Positions 13,828-22,121 of a stretch of 38,239 bases of DNA are shown here, one piece after another. The stretch's first letter is position 1. Each line of letters opens with the position of its first letter. Under the pieces are notes generated by a model that saw only the letters and a list, made by a program, of their open reading frames with translations, made no database searches and was not told the DNA's origin. The position numbers were made by a program, and so were the translations under genes. This DNA is from Ruminococcus sp. UBA1409 (lineage in GTDB: Bacteria; Bacillota; Clostridia; Oscillospirales; Ruminococcaceae). The stretch is taken from the NCBI GenBank assembly GCA_002305045.1, contig DBPX01000022.1, positions 1-38,239 on the forward strand, read 5' to 3'.

Positions 13828-14934
13828 ATGCTTGATTTAGACTATTTTTTGTCCCTTCCGTCATATCTTGAGTTTCTTGGCTCCACCCGTCTGCCGATTT
13901 TCATCTGGGGGATGGGGGACGGCTGTCTCAAGCTTTTAAATATCTTTAACGACTACGGCATCCCCTGCGCCGGGATATTCGCAAGCGATGAGTTCGTGAG
14001 GGATAAGCTCTTTATGGGCTACAGACTGCACAGCCTGTCCGAGATAGAAAACGCCGTCCCGGAGTTTATAGTAGTTCTGGCGTTCGGGGCGGGATATCCC
14101 GAGCTTATGAGAAAAATCGAGGGGCTGTCGCTCAGGCACAGGCTCATTGTCCCGGATATGCCGGTTGTCGGCGGAGGGCTTTTTACAAAGGATTTCCTTG
14201 TAAGCCGGTTTGACAGCCTCAGCCGTGTTTATTCCATGCTCTCCGACCAAAAATCAAGGGAGGTCTACAAGGCTCTTATAGAGTTTAAAATCACCGGGGA
14301 GATAAAAACTCTTCACTCCTGCGAGACCCCTCCCTCGGACGGCTACAGGCTCCTTAAAATAGGCGCCAGCGAGAGCGTATTCGATTTGGGAGCCTACACC
14401 GGCGACACCATAAGGGAGCTTCTTGACTTTACAGGCGGGAGCTTTAGCTCGATAACTGGGATAGAGCCTGACAGAAGAAATTTCAGGAAGCTGTGCGAGT
14501 ATGTAGAAAGAAGCGGGCTTGACAGCAGCAGGGTTCGGCTGATTAACGCCGCCGCAGGAGACAGCTGCGGCAGTATAACCGTCCTAAAGGGAGGCGGCAG
14601 GATGATAAAGCGCTCGCAGTCGGGAGTCAGCGTCCAAATGATAAGCCTTGATTCCCTCTTTTGGGATAATGCCAGCCCGGAGGACTCAGCCTTTAGGGAA
14701 TGCACCTACATAAAATACGACATCGAGGGGGAGGAGCAAAACGCTCTTTACGGCTCAAAAAGGGTGCTAAAGATGTTCAAGCCCTCAATCTGCTGCTCTA
14801 TATACCACCGGCTTGAGGACATCTACAGCATCCCTCTTTACATAAGCTCCTGCCTCCCGGGTCACAGGCTGTATATAAGGCACTCTCCCTGCTATCCCGC
14901 CTGGGACACAAGCCTCTACGCCACCGACCGCTGA
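13828..14934 (+). CDS. FkbM-family methyltransferase
   Basis: A 368-residue protein. The N-terminal third (to about residue 115) has a Rossmann-like nucleotide-sugar/SAM-type fold start (Ile-Trp-Gly-Met-Gly-Asp-Gly) as seen in other FkbM proteins that carry a CoA/NAD-like domain. The C-terminal domain has SAM motif I Phe-Asp-Leu-Gly-Ala-Tyr-Thr-Gly-Asp-Thr (185-194), Gly-Ile-Glu-Pro-Asp, and Lys-Tyr-Asp-Ile-Glu-Gly-Glu-Glu near residue 295, all typical of FkbM O-methyltransferases. Such enzymes methylate sugars or polyketides. The ATG at 13828 is preferred over a TTG at 13822 because AAAGAAGG lies 7 bases upstream of it. Monocistronic; acceptor unknown. Confidence 0.82.
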   Translation: MLDLDYFLSLPSYLEFLGSTRLPIFIWGMGDGCLKLLNIFNDYGIPCAGIFASDEFVRDKLFMGYRLHSLSEIENAVPEFIVVLAFGAGYPELMRKIEGLSLRHRLIVPDMPVVGGGLFTKDFLVSRFDSLSRVYSMLSDQKSREVYKALIEFKITGEIKTLHSCETPPSDGYRLLKIGASESVFDLGAYTGDTIRELLDFTGGSFSSITGIEPDRRNFRKLCEYVERSGLDSSRVRLINAAAGDSCGSITVLKGGGRMIKRSQSGVSVQMISLDSLFWDNASPEDSAFRECTYIKYDIEGEEQNALYGSKRVLKMFKPSICCSIYHRLEDIYSIPLYISSCLPGHRLYIRHSPCYPAWDTSLYATDR

Positions 14935-15001
14935 GGCTGGTCATAGACTTGAAACCTTTTCGCCGTGCTTTGTAACCGTAATGTTATTAATTGTAATCGC
15001 T

Positions 15002-15035
15002 TTGTTCTTGAAAAAGGCTCAGGATATGATAAAAT
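15002..15035 (+). promoter_or_regulatory. promoter of a candidate structured RNA
   Basis: Two overlapping readings fit: TTGTTC (15002-15007) with a 17-nt spacer to TATGAT (15025-15030), or TTGAAA (15008-15013) with a 16-nt spacer to TAAAAT (15030-15035). Both place transcription start near 15037-15041, directly before the structured region. Confidence 0.65.
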
Positions 15036-15037
15036 AA

Positions 15038-15243
15038 AATCAAGGAAAGGGAAAGCCCCTAAGAACCGGGGAGTCCTGAATTCGCCTTACTCTGGCGTCG
15101 CTTCGCAACGGGTCTGCTCCTAAGGTGCAGAAGAAGCGTTCCAGTTTCCATAGATTTTGTCTTTTCATTTTTTCCTCCTTACCCATAGACAAAGAAGGGA
15201 TAGCTGCTTGGCTGAAATAATCGCCTTGCGGCTATTTCTTTTT
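15038..15243 (+). ncRNA. candidate structured non-coding RNA with four-way junction
   Basis: About 205 nt with its own promoter and terminator and no translatable frame. A closing helix pairs GGAAA(G)GGAA at 15044-15053 with TTCC(AG)TTTCC at 15139-15149. It encloses three hairpins: CCCC/GGGG (15056-15071), CGCC/GGCG (15083-15097) and CGCTTC/GAAGCG (15099-15138), the last with an inner TCTGC/GCAGA. A U-rich segment and the terminator follow. It does not match a riboswitch I can recognise and is separated from the downstream TPP riboswitch by a terminator and a new promoter. Its size is like 6S or raiA-type RNAs, but I see no diagnostic motif. Confidence 0.5.
15214..15243 (+). terminator. terminator of the structured RNA
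   Basis: Stem GAAATA/TATTTC with an inner CGC/GCG pair and a CTT loop (15214-15238), followed by T5 broken only by the next promoter region. Confidence 0.75.
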
Positions 15244-15257
15244 GTTGATTATTCCAC

Positions 15258-15286
15258 TTGACAGCGCTAAAGCACGGTGCTATACT
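15258..15286 (+). promoter_or_regulatory. sigma-A promoter of the TPP riboswitch-thiT transcript
   Basis: TTGACA (15258-15263), 17-nt spacer, TATACT (15281-15286); transcription starts near 15293, a few bases before the aptamer. Confidence 0.88.
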
Positions 15287-15296
15287 TATTTTACTA

Positions 15297-15386
15297 AAAC
15301 AGGGGAGCTTGTATCTCAGGCTGAGAGGAAGCGGATGAACGCTTCGACCCATAACCTGATTCGGATAATGCCGACGGAGGGAAATC
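15297..15386 (+). promoter_or_regulatory. TPP (thi-box) riboswitch aptamer
   Basis: The conserved TPP aptamer blocks occur in order: AGGGGAGC (15301-15308), GGCTGAGAGGAAGC (15319-15332), ACCCATAACCTGAT (15347-15360), GGATAATGCCGACG (15363-15376) and GAGGGAA (15377-15383). It is followed by a terminator and then the thiamine transporter gene, so thiamine pyrophosphate binding should switch transcription off. Confidence 0.96.
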
Positions 15387-15414
15387 GCCGTTTCATGCGG
15401 CTGACTTTATGCGC

Positions 15415-15447
15415 CGATAGCTCCGGGTCCTGTGTCCGGGGCTTTTT
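15415..15447 (+). terminator. riboswitch-controlled terminator
   Basis: Stem AGCTCCGGG / TCCGGGGCT with a short loop, followed by T6. It is the expected expression platform: formed when TPP is bound. Confidence 0.85.
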
Positions 15448-15494
15448 TATTTCAGAACGGGTGCGTTTTAAATCTTTTTAAGGACGGTTTTTGT

Positions 15495-16301
15495 ATGAAA
15501 ACTAGCAGTAAGACGCTTGCTCTCACAGAGAGCGCAGTAATGGTTGCTCTTGCCTTCGTGCTGAGCTTTTTAAAGGTTGTTGATATGCCCTACGGCGGCT
15601 CGGTAACAGCCTTCAGCATGCTCCCAATCGTAATTATAGCCTATCGCCACAGGCTAGGCTGGGGACTCGCATCTGCACTTGCCTACAGCCTTCTTCAGAT
15701 GCTCATGGGACTTAACAACCTCTCCTACGCCACAAGCGCCGCAGCGGCTGTCGCAATAATCCTTCTTGACTACATCGTGGCGTTTTTGGTGCTGGGACTT
15801 GCGGGAGTGTTTAGGAAAAATCCTGCCAAGCAGCCCTCCGAGATAGCCCTTGGCGCACTCCTTGGCTGTATTCTGCGCTATGCCTGCCATGTAATATCCG
15901 GCTGTACCGTATGGGCGGGAGTCTCTATCCCCACCTCCGACGGACTGATTTACTCCCTCGGCTACAACGCCACCTACATGATTCCTGAGACTCTTCTTAC
16001 CGTCGTGGGAGCATATTATGCCGGTCAGGTGCTGACCCTCGGCGAGCCTAGAGTCACAAGAAGGCAGGCCGTCTCGGGAAGCGACAGCACAGCCATAGCC
16101 TCGATGCCTGCTGCTCTTGCCGTGGTAATCGCCTCCGCCTTTGTCTTTGGAATGATGCAAAACCCCGACAGCGGAAGCTTCGACATAACCCTGGTCGCCC
16201 AGGCGGGGCTTATGGACTGGCTCCCTGTCCTGCTTGTTCTTGTATTGGGAGCTGCGGTATCCGTAGCCCTGGCAGTCGTCCTGCCCAAGAAGGCTAAGTA
16301 A
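15495..16301 (+). CDS. thiT: energy-coupled thiamine transporter ThiT
   Basis: The substrate-binding (S) component of an ECF transporter that binds thiamine in the membrane and works with the shared EcfA/A'/T module (not in this window). A 268-residue protein: the first 190 residues have the ThiT six-helix pattern, including Tyr-Gly-Gly-Ser-Val-Thr-x-Phe-Ser-Met-Leu-Pro-Ile and Tyr-Arg-His/Gly-x-x-x-Gly, Leu-Asp-Tyr-Ile-Val-Ala-Phe, and Gly-Tyr-Asn-Ala-Thr-Tyr-Met. About 75 extra residues follow, with two further hydrophobic helices, longer than usual for ThiT. The ATG at 15495 follows AAGGA 10 bases upstream. The TPP riboswitch supports the call directly. Confidence 0.95.
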   Translation: MKTSSKTLALTESAVMVALAFVLSFLKVVDMPYGGSVTAFSMLPIVIIAYRHRLGWGLASALAYSLLQMLMGLNNLSYATSAAAAVAIILLDYIVAFLVLGLAGVFRKNPAKQPSEIALGALLGCILRYACHVISGCTVWAGVSIPTSDGLIYSLGYNATYMIPETLLTVVGAYYAGQVLTLGEPRVTRRQAVSGSDSTAIASMPAALAVVIASAFVFGMMQNPDSGSFDITLVAQAGLMDWLPVLLVLVLGAAVSVALAVVLPKKAK

Positions 16302-16335
16302 GCCCAAGGTCATTTTTAGTATATTACGCCGCAAG

Positions 16336-16369
16336 ACCGCCGGGAGGGTAAGCCTCCTGGCGGTTCTTT
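16336..16369 (+). terminator. terminator after thiT
   Basis: A 12-bp stem (ACCGCCGGGAGG / CCTCCTGGCGGT, one G-T) with a 5-nt loop, followed by TCTTTG. Confidence 0.75.
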
Positions 16370-16395
16370 GTAATAAACTTTTAATAAATACGCCC

Positions 16396-16424
16396 TTGTA
16401 AAGGCAGGCGTCATCTGCTATAAT
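16396..16424 (+). promoter_or_regulatory. promoter of the D,D-carboxypeptidase gene
   Basis: TTGTAA (16396-16401), 17-nt spacer, TATAAT (16419-16424), 32 bases before the ATG. Confidence 0.85.
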
Positions 16425-16456
16425 TAAGAAAACAGCCCCTGAAGGAGGATAACCAT

Positions 16457-17833
16457 ATGCTTTTACGGCGTGCCGCCGCTGTTTTTGTTTCACTTGTGCT
16501 GTCGTTCTGCCTTTTGAGTCAGAGCGCTGCGGCGTTTACCTTTTCGCTCCCCAGCGAGCTTAACATAGCCTCGGAGGCGGTCTATCTTGTGAATCTTGAC
16601 ACAAAGGAGGTCGTCCTTGAGAAAAACGGTGACAAGCAGCTTGTCCCGGCCTCGCTCACCAAGATAATGACAGCCATACTCCTTCTGGAGGAGTATAAGG
16701 ACAATATTCACGGGCTGTCCACAACCTATGTCAGCGGGACCTCGGCCTGCTTCGACGAGCTTTATCTCACCGGCTGCTCGAATGCGGACATCCAGATAGG
16801 CGAGAAGGTCTCCTACAAGGACCTTTTGTACGCTCTTATGCTCCGCTCCGCCTGCGAGGCTGCCAATATCATCGCCTATAACCTTGCGGGAAGCCTTGAG
16901 GCGTTCGCCCAGATGATGAACGACAAGGCTTATGAGCTGGGCTGCCGGAATACCCACTTCACAAACGCCCACGGCCTGTTCTGGGAGGACCACTACACCA
17001 CGGCTCACGATATGGCTATAATCACCCAGTACGCCCTCACCCTGCCGATGTTCGAGGAGATATCCTGCTCCCAGGAGTACACCATGGAGGCTACAAACTT
17101 CCACGGCGAGCCAAGAAAGATAATACATACCAACTTCATGATGTCAAAGGCTCAGGGAGGGGACAATTACTACGAATATGTCAAGGGCATAAAGACGGGG
17201 ACTCTGGACGAGGCCGGAAGGTGCCTTGTCTCGCTTGCCATGAAGGACGGCTACAGCTATCTTCTCGTGACGATGGGCGCACCCCAGAAGGATGCCAACG
17301 GCAACAATGTCTACTACAATTTCATCGACGCCAAGGCAATCTACACCTGGGCGTTCGACAATCTTCGATACACCGACCTAATTCTAGACACCGAGGAGCT
17401 TGCCGAGGTCCCCGTCTCCTACGGCGAGGGCAGGGACTTCGTCATCGTCCGCCCTGAGGAGTCCTACTCAAGGATATGGGACCTCAGCGTGCCCTTAAGC
17501 TCGCTCCACAAAAAGATAACCGTCTATGAAAATGTGGTCGCCCCGGTCAACGAGGGGGACACTCTCGGGACCCTGGAGCTTCAGTACGCCGGGGAGACTC
17601 TTGTCACCATGGACCTAGTAGCGACCTCGAGCCTCGCCCGCTCAAGGCAGGCAGAGCTGATGACTGTTGCACAGAATTTCGTCGGCTCGGAGCATTTTTA
17701 CGACGCAGTCAAGTACACCGCCGGATTTTTTCTTATCTATACTATACTGATAATCATAATCAAGATTGCCGTCGCCAAGCAGAATAAAAAGCAGAGCTAT
17801 CTCATGGGCGGGAGGACAAGGAGAAGGAAATAG
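16457..17833 (+). CDS. dacF: D-alanyl-D-alanine carboxypeptidase (PBP5/DacF family)
   Basis: Trims the terminal D-Ala from peptidoglycan stem peptides outside the membrane. A 458-residue protein with a signal peptide (cleavage likely near Ala24-Ala26). Penicillin-binding motifs: Ser66-Leu-Thr-Lys69 (SxxK), Ser131-Ala-Cys133 in place of SxN, and Lys246-Thr-Gly-Thr. Cys in the third position of the SxN motif occurs in some clostridial relatives. The C-terminal PBP5-type beta domain (about 310-400) is followed by a membrane helix (about 415-440) and a basic tail, a real anchor instead of the amphipathic helix of PBP5. GGAGGAT precedes the ATG at 16457. Gene symbol is by family only. Confidence 0.88.
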   Translation: MLLRRAAAVFVSLVLSFCLLSQSAAAFTFSLPSELNIASEAVYLVNLDTKEVVLEKNGDKQLVPASLTKIMTAILLLEEYKDNIHGLSTTYVSGTSACFDELYLTGCSNADIQIGEKVSYKDLLYALMLRSACEAANIIAYNLAGSLEAFAQMMNDKAYELGCRNTHFTNAHGLFWEDHYTTAHDMAIITQYALTLPMFEEISCSQEYTMEATNFHGEPRKIIHTNFMMSKAQGGDNYYEYVKGIKTGTLDEAGRCLVSLAMKDGYSYLLVTMGAPQKDANGNNVYYNFIDAKAIYTWAFDNLRYTDLILDTEELAEVPVSYGEGRDFVIVRPEESYSRIWDLSVPLSSLHKKITVYENVVAPVNEGDTLGTLELQYAGETLVTMDLVATSSLARSRQAELMTVAQNFVGSEHFYDAVKYTAGFFLIYTILIIIIKIAVAKQNKKQSYLMGGRTRRRK

Positions 17834-17867
17834 CTCTGATTATGTTTAAAATGGCAACAATAAACCG

Positions 17868-17905
17868 GGAGGGATAGGCTTAGCGCCTGTCCCTCCTGAT
17901 TTTTT
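17868..17905 (+). terminator. terminator after dacF
   Basis: A 12-bp stem (GGAGGGATAGGC 17868-17879 / GCCTGTCCCTCC 17885-17896) with loop TTAGC, followed by GATTTTTT. Confidence 0.9.
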
Positions 17906-17970
17906 ACCTTTTTCTGATCAAGCCCACGCTTGCCGTGCCATAAAGCGGAATTATGACGGCATAATCCCGC

Positions 17971-19068
17971 CTAGACGCCCACGCCGCCTGCAAACTGCGA
18001 GATATACCACACAAAGCTGACTGTGGTTATCACGGCTGACAGCACGCCCAGCACCGTAGCTGCGGCTATAAGCCTTTTCCTGCCAAGAGGGGTCGACAGC
18101 ATGGAATACTCCGGCTGGCTTGTCATTATGCCGATTATATCCTCCCTGAGCGGCTCCTCATCCTTTGAAACGCCAAGCTCGCATTTCATCCTGTAGGCTA
18201 CTATCCCTGCCATCTTGGAGGGTCTTAGAAGCACCAGCACGGTTATTAGATTCGGGACAACCGCCGGGATAAGCTGGAACGGGGTGTAGGAGGCTATGCT
18301 CTCGCTGAGCGTGCCTCCCTCTATTATCCCGGAGCTTAGGCTGGCGCAGAGATTTATGAATATGTGCAAAAGTATGACTACCCACAGATTCCTCGTCCTA
18401 TAGTAGATTGCGGTAATGGTCATCCCCATAAAGCAGGCTGCGACCGCCTGAATCATCGGACCTACAACATAGCCAAGCTGCCAGCCTGCGGCAGGGTCGT
18501 AGCCGGAGACGATGTTAAACAGGTGCATAAGCCCGAATATCATCCCGGTGCAGACCACCGACGCCCAAACTCCTGCGGGATTTTTAGCCCACTTTTTCCA
18601 AAAGACATTGGAGATTATCCCACGGAAAAAAATCTCCTCGGTGAGCCCTATAAGGATTATCGCCAGGACAAACCAGGCTATATCCCCTGCCGGAGCTATT
18701 TTGACAGCTCCGGCCCCGGGGTCAAGAAGCAGCATGATTTCCGTCACGAGCGAAAAAAGGTACAAAACTATAAAGTACCCGGAGGCTACGGCTCCCTTCA
18801 AAAGCCCCTCCCTTTTTTCCTTAAACAAAGAAAGCTGTCTTAACGCCAGAAGGATTATAAGCCCCGCTATCAGGCTGACCGTCTCGCAGATAGCCTGAAA
18901 CTGCCACGCCGACCACTTAATCGCAATCTGCGGGATGGCATAGGCTATTACCAGGGACGCTATATTCATCGAAAGAAAGAATACAAGCGTCACTGCGATG
19001 CTGAAAATAATCGGGTGACGGGACTCCCCAGGAGCCTTAGCCGGTATTTTCCTATCCATATCTGCCAT
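17971..19068 (-). CDS. CPBP-family intramembrane glutamic endopeptidase
   Basis: A 365-residue protein with about eight membrane helices. The CPBP/Abi motifs are Glu144-Glu145-x3-Arg149 (Glu-Glu-Ile-Phe-Phe-Arg-Gly), Phe-Gly-Leu-Met-His182, and a third-helix His about 239 (Leu-Leu-His-Ile-Phe-Ile-Asn), all present, so it should be active. Family members cleave within the membrane (Rce1-like) and have been linked to bacteriocin immunity and signalling; the substrate here is unknown. The ATG at 19068 has AAAGGGG upstream. It lies 18 bases after valS and so is probably transcribed from the T-box-controlled valS promoter, an uncommon partner. Confidence 0.88.
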   Translation of the reverse strand: MADMDRKIPAKAPGESRHPIIFSIAVTLVFFLSMNIASLVIAYAIPQIAIKWSAWQFQAICETVSLIAGLIILLALRQLSLFKEKREGLLKGAVASGYFIVLYLFSLVTEIMLLLDPGAGAVKIAPAGDIAWFVLAIILIGLTEEIFFRGIISNVFWKKWAKNPAGVWASVVCTGMIFGLMHLFNIVSGYDPAAGWQLGYVVGPMIQAVAACFMGMTITAIYYRTRNLWVVILLHIFINLCASLSSGIIEGGTLSESIASYTPFQLIPAVVPNLITVLVLLRPSKMAGIVAYRMKCELGVSKDEEPLREDIIGIMTSQPEYSMLSTPLGRKRLIAAATVLGVLSAVITTVSFVWYISQFAGGVGV

Positions 19069-19086
19069 TTGATACCCCTTTACCGT

Positions 19087-21705
19087 CTAGAGAGCCGCTA
19101 TCGACTGCTCTATCTTTGAAAGCCTCTCCTTAGCTCTTTGGAGCTTTTCTCTCTCGCTTTCGATAAGAGCAGCCGGAGCCTTTGCCAGGAAGCCGGGATT
19201 GTCAAGCTTTTTAGAGATTATCTCGATGTCCTTATTTGCAAGCGAGCGGTCCTTTTCAAGCCTTGCAAGCTCCTTCTCCCTGTCTATTATCTCGCTCATC
19301 GGGATAAACAGCCTTGCGCTGTCTGTGACAACTGTGACAGAGTCCTCAGGCTTCCTTCCGTCCGAGATTATTTCAACCCCTGAAGCGTATGCCAGTCTGC
19401 TAAAGAACATCTCGCAGCTCTTAAAGAGCTCCTTATAATCGGTCTCGACGAACAGCTCAGCCTTCTTGGACGGCGGGACATTCATCTCAGACCTTAGGTT
19501 TCTTACTCCCTTGATGGCGGCGATTATCCTGCCGAAGTCCGTCTCCTCCGCAGGATAGGAAAGAGCCTCGTCGTATACGGGATAGCTCTCAAGAATGAGC
19601 GGAGTGTTTGTTCCAAGAGACTGCCATATCTCCTCGGTGACATAGGGCATAAAGGGGTGAAGAAGCTTCAGGATTCTCATTATTGCGAATACGAGGACCT
19701 TCTGAGCGCTTGCTTTGCTCTCCCCTCCGGCATTGATTCTCGACTTTGTAAGCTCTATATACCAGTCGCAGAATACATCCCAGATGAAGTCGTACAGCTT
19801 TGACGCTACGACTCCCAGCTCGAATTTATCGAAGTTGTCGCTTACCTCCCTGCAAAGGGTGTTGAGCCTTGAGACAAGCCACCTGTCCTCAAGCTCTAAG
19901 GTCTTAGGAAGCTCGCCGGTTATCTCAAAGTCCTCCGGCAGGTTCATAAGAATGAATCTTGTGGCGTTCCAGAGCTTATTTGAGAAGTTCCTAGCCGCCA
20001 TTACCTTCTCGTCGGAGTAGCGCATATCGTTTCCAGGAGAGTTTCCGAAGGCAAGCATGAATCTGAGCGAATCCGCTCCGTACCTGTCTATAATCTCAAG
20101 CGGGTCGACGCCGTTTCCGAGTGACTTTGACATCTTTCTTCCCTGAGAGTCCCTTACAAGACCGTGAATCAAAACGGTGTCAAAGGGCTTTTCATGCATA
20201 TGCTTCATTCCGGCGACTATCATCCTTGATACCCAGAAGGTGATGATGTCGTAGCCGGTGACAAGAGTGTTTGTAGGATAGAAATAGTCAAGGTCGTCCG
20301 ACCCGTCCGGCCAGCCCATGGTCGAAAACGGCCAGAGTGCGGAGCTAAACCAGGTGTCAAGAGTGTCGGGGTCCTGCCTCATAGGCTTGCCGCAGTCGGG
20401 GCAGACAGGGCTGTCCTCCTTTGTTACTACCATTTTACCGCAGTCGTCGCAGTAGAACGCCGGAATCCTGTGACCCCACCATAGCTGCCTTGAGATGCAC
20501 CAGTCCTGGATATTCTCCATCCAGTGGAAGTAGTTTTTCTCAAACCTCTCGGGGACGAATTTAATCTGCCCCGACCTTACCGCCTCGATGGCGTCCTTGG
20601 CGAGCGGCTCCATCCTTACAAACCACTGCAGGCTTATCATCGGCTCGATGGTTGTCCCACATCTGTAGCAGGTGCCGACCTCGTGCTTGATATCCTCTAT
20701 TTCCATGAGATAGCCGCCTGCTTTTAGGTCCTCGACTATCGCCTTTCTAGCCACATACCTGTCCATGCCTGCGTATTTGGGGTAGTTTTCGGTGATTTTA
20801 GCGTCCTCGGTCAGAACAACCTCCATAGGAAGCCTCTGCCGCCTTCCGACCTCGAAGTCGTTGGGGTCGTGAGCCGGGGTTATCTTCACGCAGCCCGTTC
20901 CCTTGTCGAGCTGGGCGTGCTCATCAGCTACTATCGGTATCCTTCTTCCGACCAGCGGCAGGACGCAGTAGCTCCCGATAAGCCCCTTATACCTTTCGTC
21001 CTTGGGGTTTACAGCGACCGCCGTATCGCCAAGAAGGGTCTCGGGTCTTGTGGTTGCGACCTCGATATATCCTCCCCCGCCGACAAGCGGGTACTTTATA
21101 TGCCAGAAGTGACCGTCCTGCTCCTCATAGTTGACCTCAGCGTTGGATATGGAGGTCCTGCAGTGCGGGCACCAATTGATTATCCTCTCGCCACGGTATA
21201 TAAGGCCCTCCTCGAAGTACCTTACAAAGACCTCCTTGACAGCCTTGGAGCAGCCCTCGTCCATCGTAAAGCGCTCCCTGTCCCAGTCGCAGGAGGCTCC
21301 CATCTTCTTTAGCTGGGAGACGATTCTGCCGCCGTAGGTCTCCTTCCATTTCCATGCTCTTTCTAAGAAGGCGTCTCTTCCCAAATCCTCCTTGGTAAGC
21401 CCCTCCTTTCTCATCGCCTCGACTATCTTAGCCTCTGTAGCTATCGAGGCATGGTCGGTTCCGGGGAGCCAAAGAGTCTCATAGCCCGACATCCTCTTGT
21501 ACCTTATGAGAATGTCCTGAAGATTATAGGTCAGAGCGTGACCCATGTGAAGCTGCCCGGTGATGTTAGGCGGGGGCATCATGATGGTGTAGGGCTTTTT
21601 GTCAGGGCTTCTTTTCGCCCTGAAGCAGCCGTTGTCCAGCCAATACTGGTAGATTTTCTGCTCGACGGCCTTGGGGTCGTAGAGCTTTCCCATTTCCTTT
21701 TTCAT
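19087..21705 (-). CDS. valS: valyl-tRNA synthetase
   Basis: Charges tRNA-Val with valine and edits threonine. An 872-residue class Ia enzyme: HIGH-type signature Pro-Pro-Pro-Asn-Ile-Thr-Gly-x-Leu-His-Met-Gly-His (HMGH 53-56), an editing (CP1) domain with Thr-Thr-Arg-Pro-Glu-Thr (218-223), Lys-Met-Ser-Lys-Ser (524-528), and a C-terminal coiled coil that begins Glu-x-x-Arg-Leu-Glu-Lys-Asp. A Cys4-type zinc element (Cys-Asp-Asp-Cys 419-422, Cys-Pro-Asp-Cys 435-438) is present in the body. The ATG at 21705 is chosen because it begins the family-like N-terminus and follows GAAAGG; the frame runs on to 21756 inside the T-box terminator. Leader regulation is by T-box. Confidence 0.97.
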   Translation of the reverse strand: MKKEMGKLYDPKAVEQKIYQYWLDNGCFRAKRSPDKKPYTIMMPPPNITGQLHMGHALTYNLQDILIRYKRMSGYETLWLPGTDHASIATEAKIVEAMRKEGLTKEDLGRDAFLERAWKWKETYGGRIVSQLKKMGASCDWDRERFTMDEGCSKAVKEVFVRYFEEGLIYRGERIINWCPHCRTSISNAEVNYEEQDGHFWHIKYPLVGGGGYIEVATTRPETLLGDTAVAVNPKDERYKGLIGSYCVLPLVGRRIPIVADEHAQLDKGTGCVKITPAHDPNDFEVGRRQRLPMEVVLTEDAKITENYPKYAGMDRYVARKAIVEDLKAGGYLMEIEDIKHEVGTCYRCGTTIEPMISLQWFVRMEPLAKDAIEAVRSGQIKFVPERFEKNYFHWMENIQDWCISRQLWWGHRIPAFYCDDCGKMVVTKEDSPVCPDCGKPMRQDPDTLDTWFSSALWPFSTMGWPDGSDDLDYFYPTNTLVTGYDIITFWVSRMIVAGMKHMHEKPFDTVLIHGLVRDSQGRKMSKSLGNGVDPLEIIDRYGADSLRFMLAFGNSPGNDMRYSDEKVMAARNFSNKLWNATRFILMNLPEDFEITGELPKTLELEDRWLVSRLNTLCREVSDNFDKFELGVVASKLYDFIWDVFCDWYIELTKSRINAGGESKASAQKVLVFAIMRILKLLHPFMPYVTEEIWQSLGTNTPLILESYPVYDEALSYPAEETDFGRIIAAIKGVRNLRSEMNVPPSKKAELFVETDYKELFKSCEMFFSRLAYASGVEIISDGRKPEDSVTVVTDSARLFIPMSEIIDREKELARLEKDRSLANKDIEIISKKLDNPGFLAKAPAALIESEREKLQRAKERLSKIEQSIAAL

Positions 21706-21739
21706 AGCAACGATACCTTTCTTTTTTGGAGCAGAGAAT

Positions 21740-21993
21740 AAAAAAATCCGCCCCAAAGTATTTTACCTTGAGACGAATGGACATACCCATCCGCGGTACC
21801 ACTCAAATTGCCCGACGGAAGCCGCCGGACCTCTTAAAGCCGGTAACGAGGCTAAACGGGCGGAGTCTACTCGCAGCTTGCTTTCTTTCCGCCGGCTCGG
21901 GAGGCTACAGGAGTCCTTTTCCGGCGGCAGCTCGCACCGTGCGCTGCCTCTCTTTAGCCGGATAGCAAGGGTCCTCTCCCCGTCAACGCCGTT
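21740..21993 (-). promoter_or_regulatory. T-box leader of valS with terminator
   Basis: The T-box sequence TGGTACCGCGG on the minus strand (plus-strand 21791-21801) is the antiterminator bulge that pairs with uncharged tRNA. Just downstream a 12-bp stem (plus-strand 21749-21775) followed by T7 (21746-21740) is the terminator. The upstream part contains the Stem I-like block AAAGAGAGGCAGCG (about 21940-21953). A GTA followed by G, within CCTGTAGCC (about 21908-21916), could be the valine specifier, but I cannot fix it without a model. The leader is expected to allow readthrough when tRNA-Val is uncharged. Confidence 0.9.
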
Positions 21994-21999
21994 TTAAGT

Positions 22000-22028
22000 A
22001 TGATAGCACAGCCGCTTGAAAATGTCAA
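22000..22028 (-). promoter_or_regulatory. promoter of the valS T-box transcript
   Basis: On the minus strand TTGACA (22028-22023), 17-nt spacer, TATCAT (22005-22000); start near 21993. Confidence 0.85.
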
Positions 22029-22121
22029 CACCGCAGCCGAATATTGCCCTCGCTGCAAGGGCATACTTAGCCTTGACAGGGCGTTTTGCCCAAAAATTCG
22101 GCTTCAGGGGAGGATTTAAGG

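Noticed and set aside
15038..15243. SRP RNA, tmRNA, or a second riboswitch of a known class
   Set aside because: The conserved blocks of SRP RNA, tmRNA, SAM, FMN, cobalamin, lysine, purine and T-box classes were looked for by eye and not found.
15654..16493. 279-codon minus-strand frame opposite thiT
   Set aside because: It overlaps the riboswitch-controlled thiT completely; its composition (many His, Gly, Lys) is typical of a shadow.
16490..17128. 212-codon minus-strand frame opposite dacF
   Set aside because: It lies wholly inside the conserved carboxypeptidase coding region and shows no recognisable domain.
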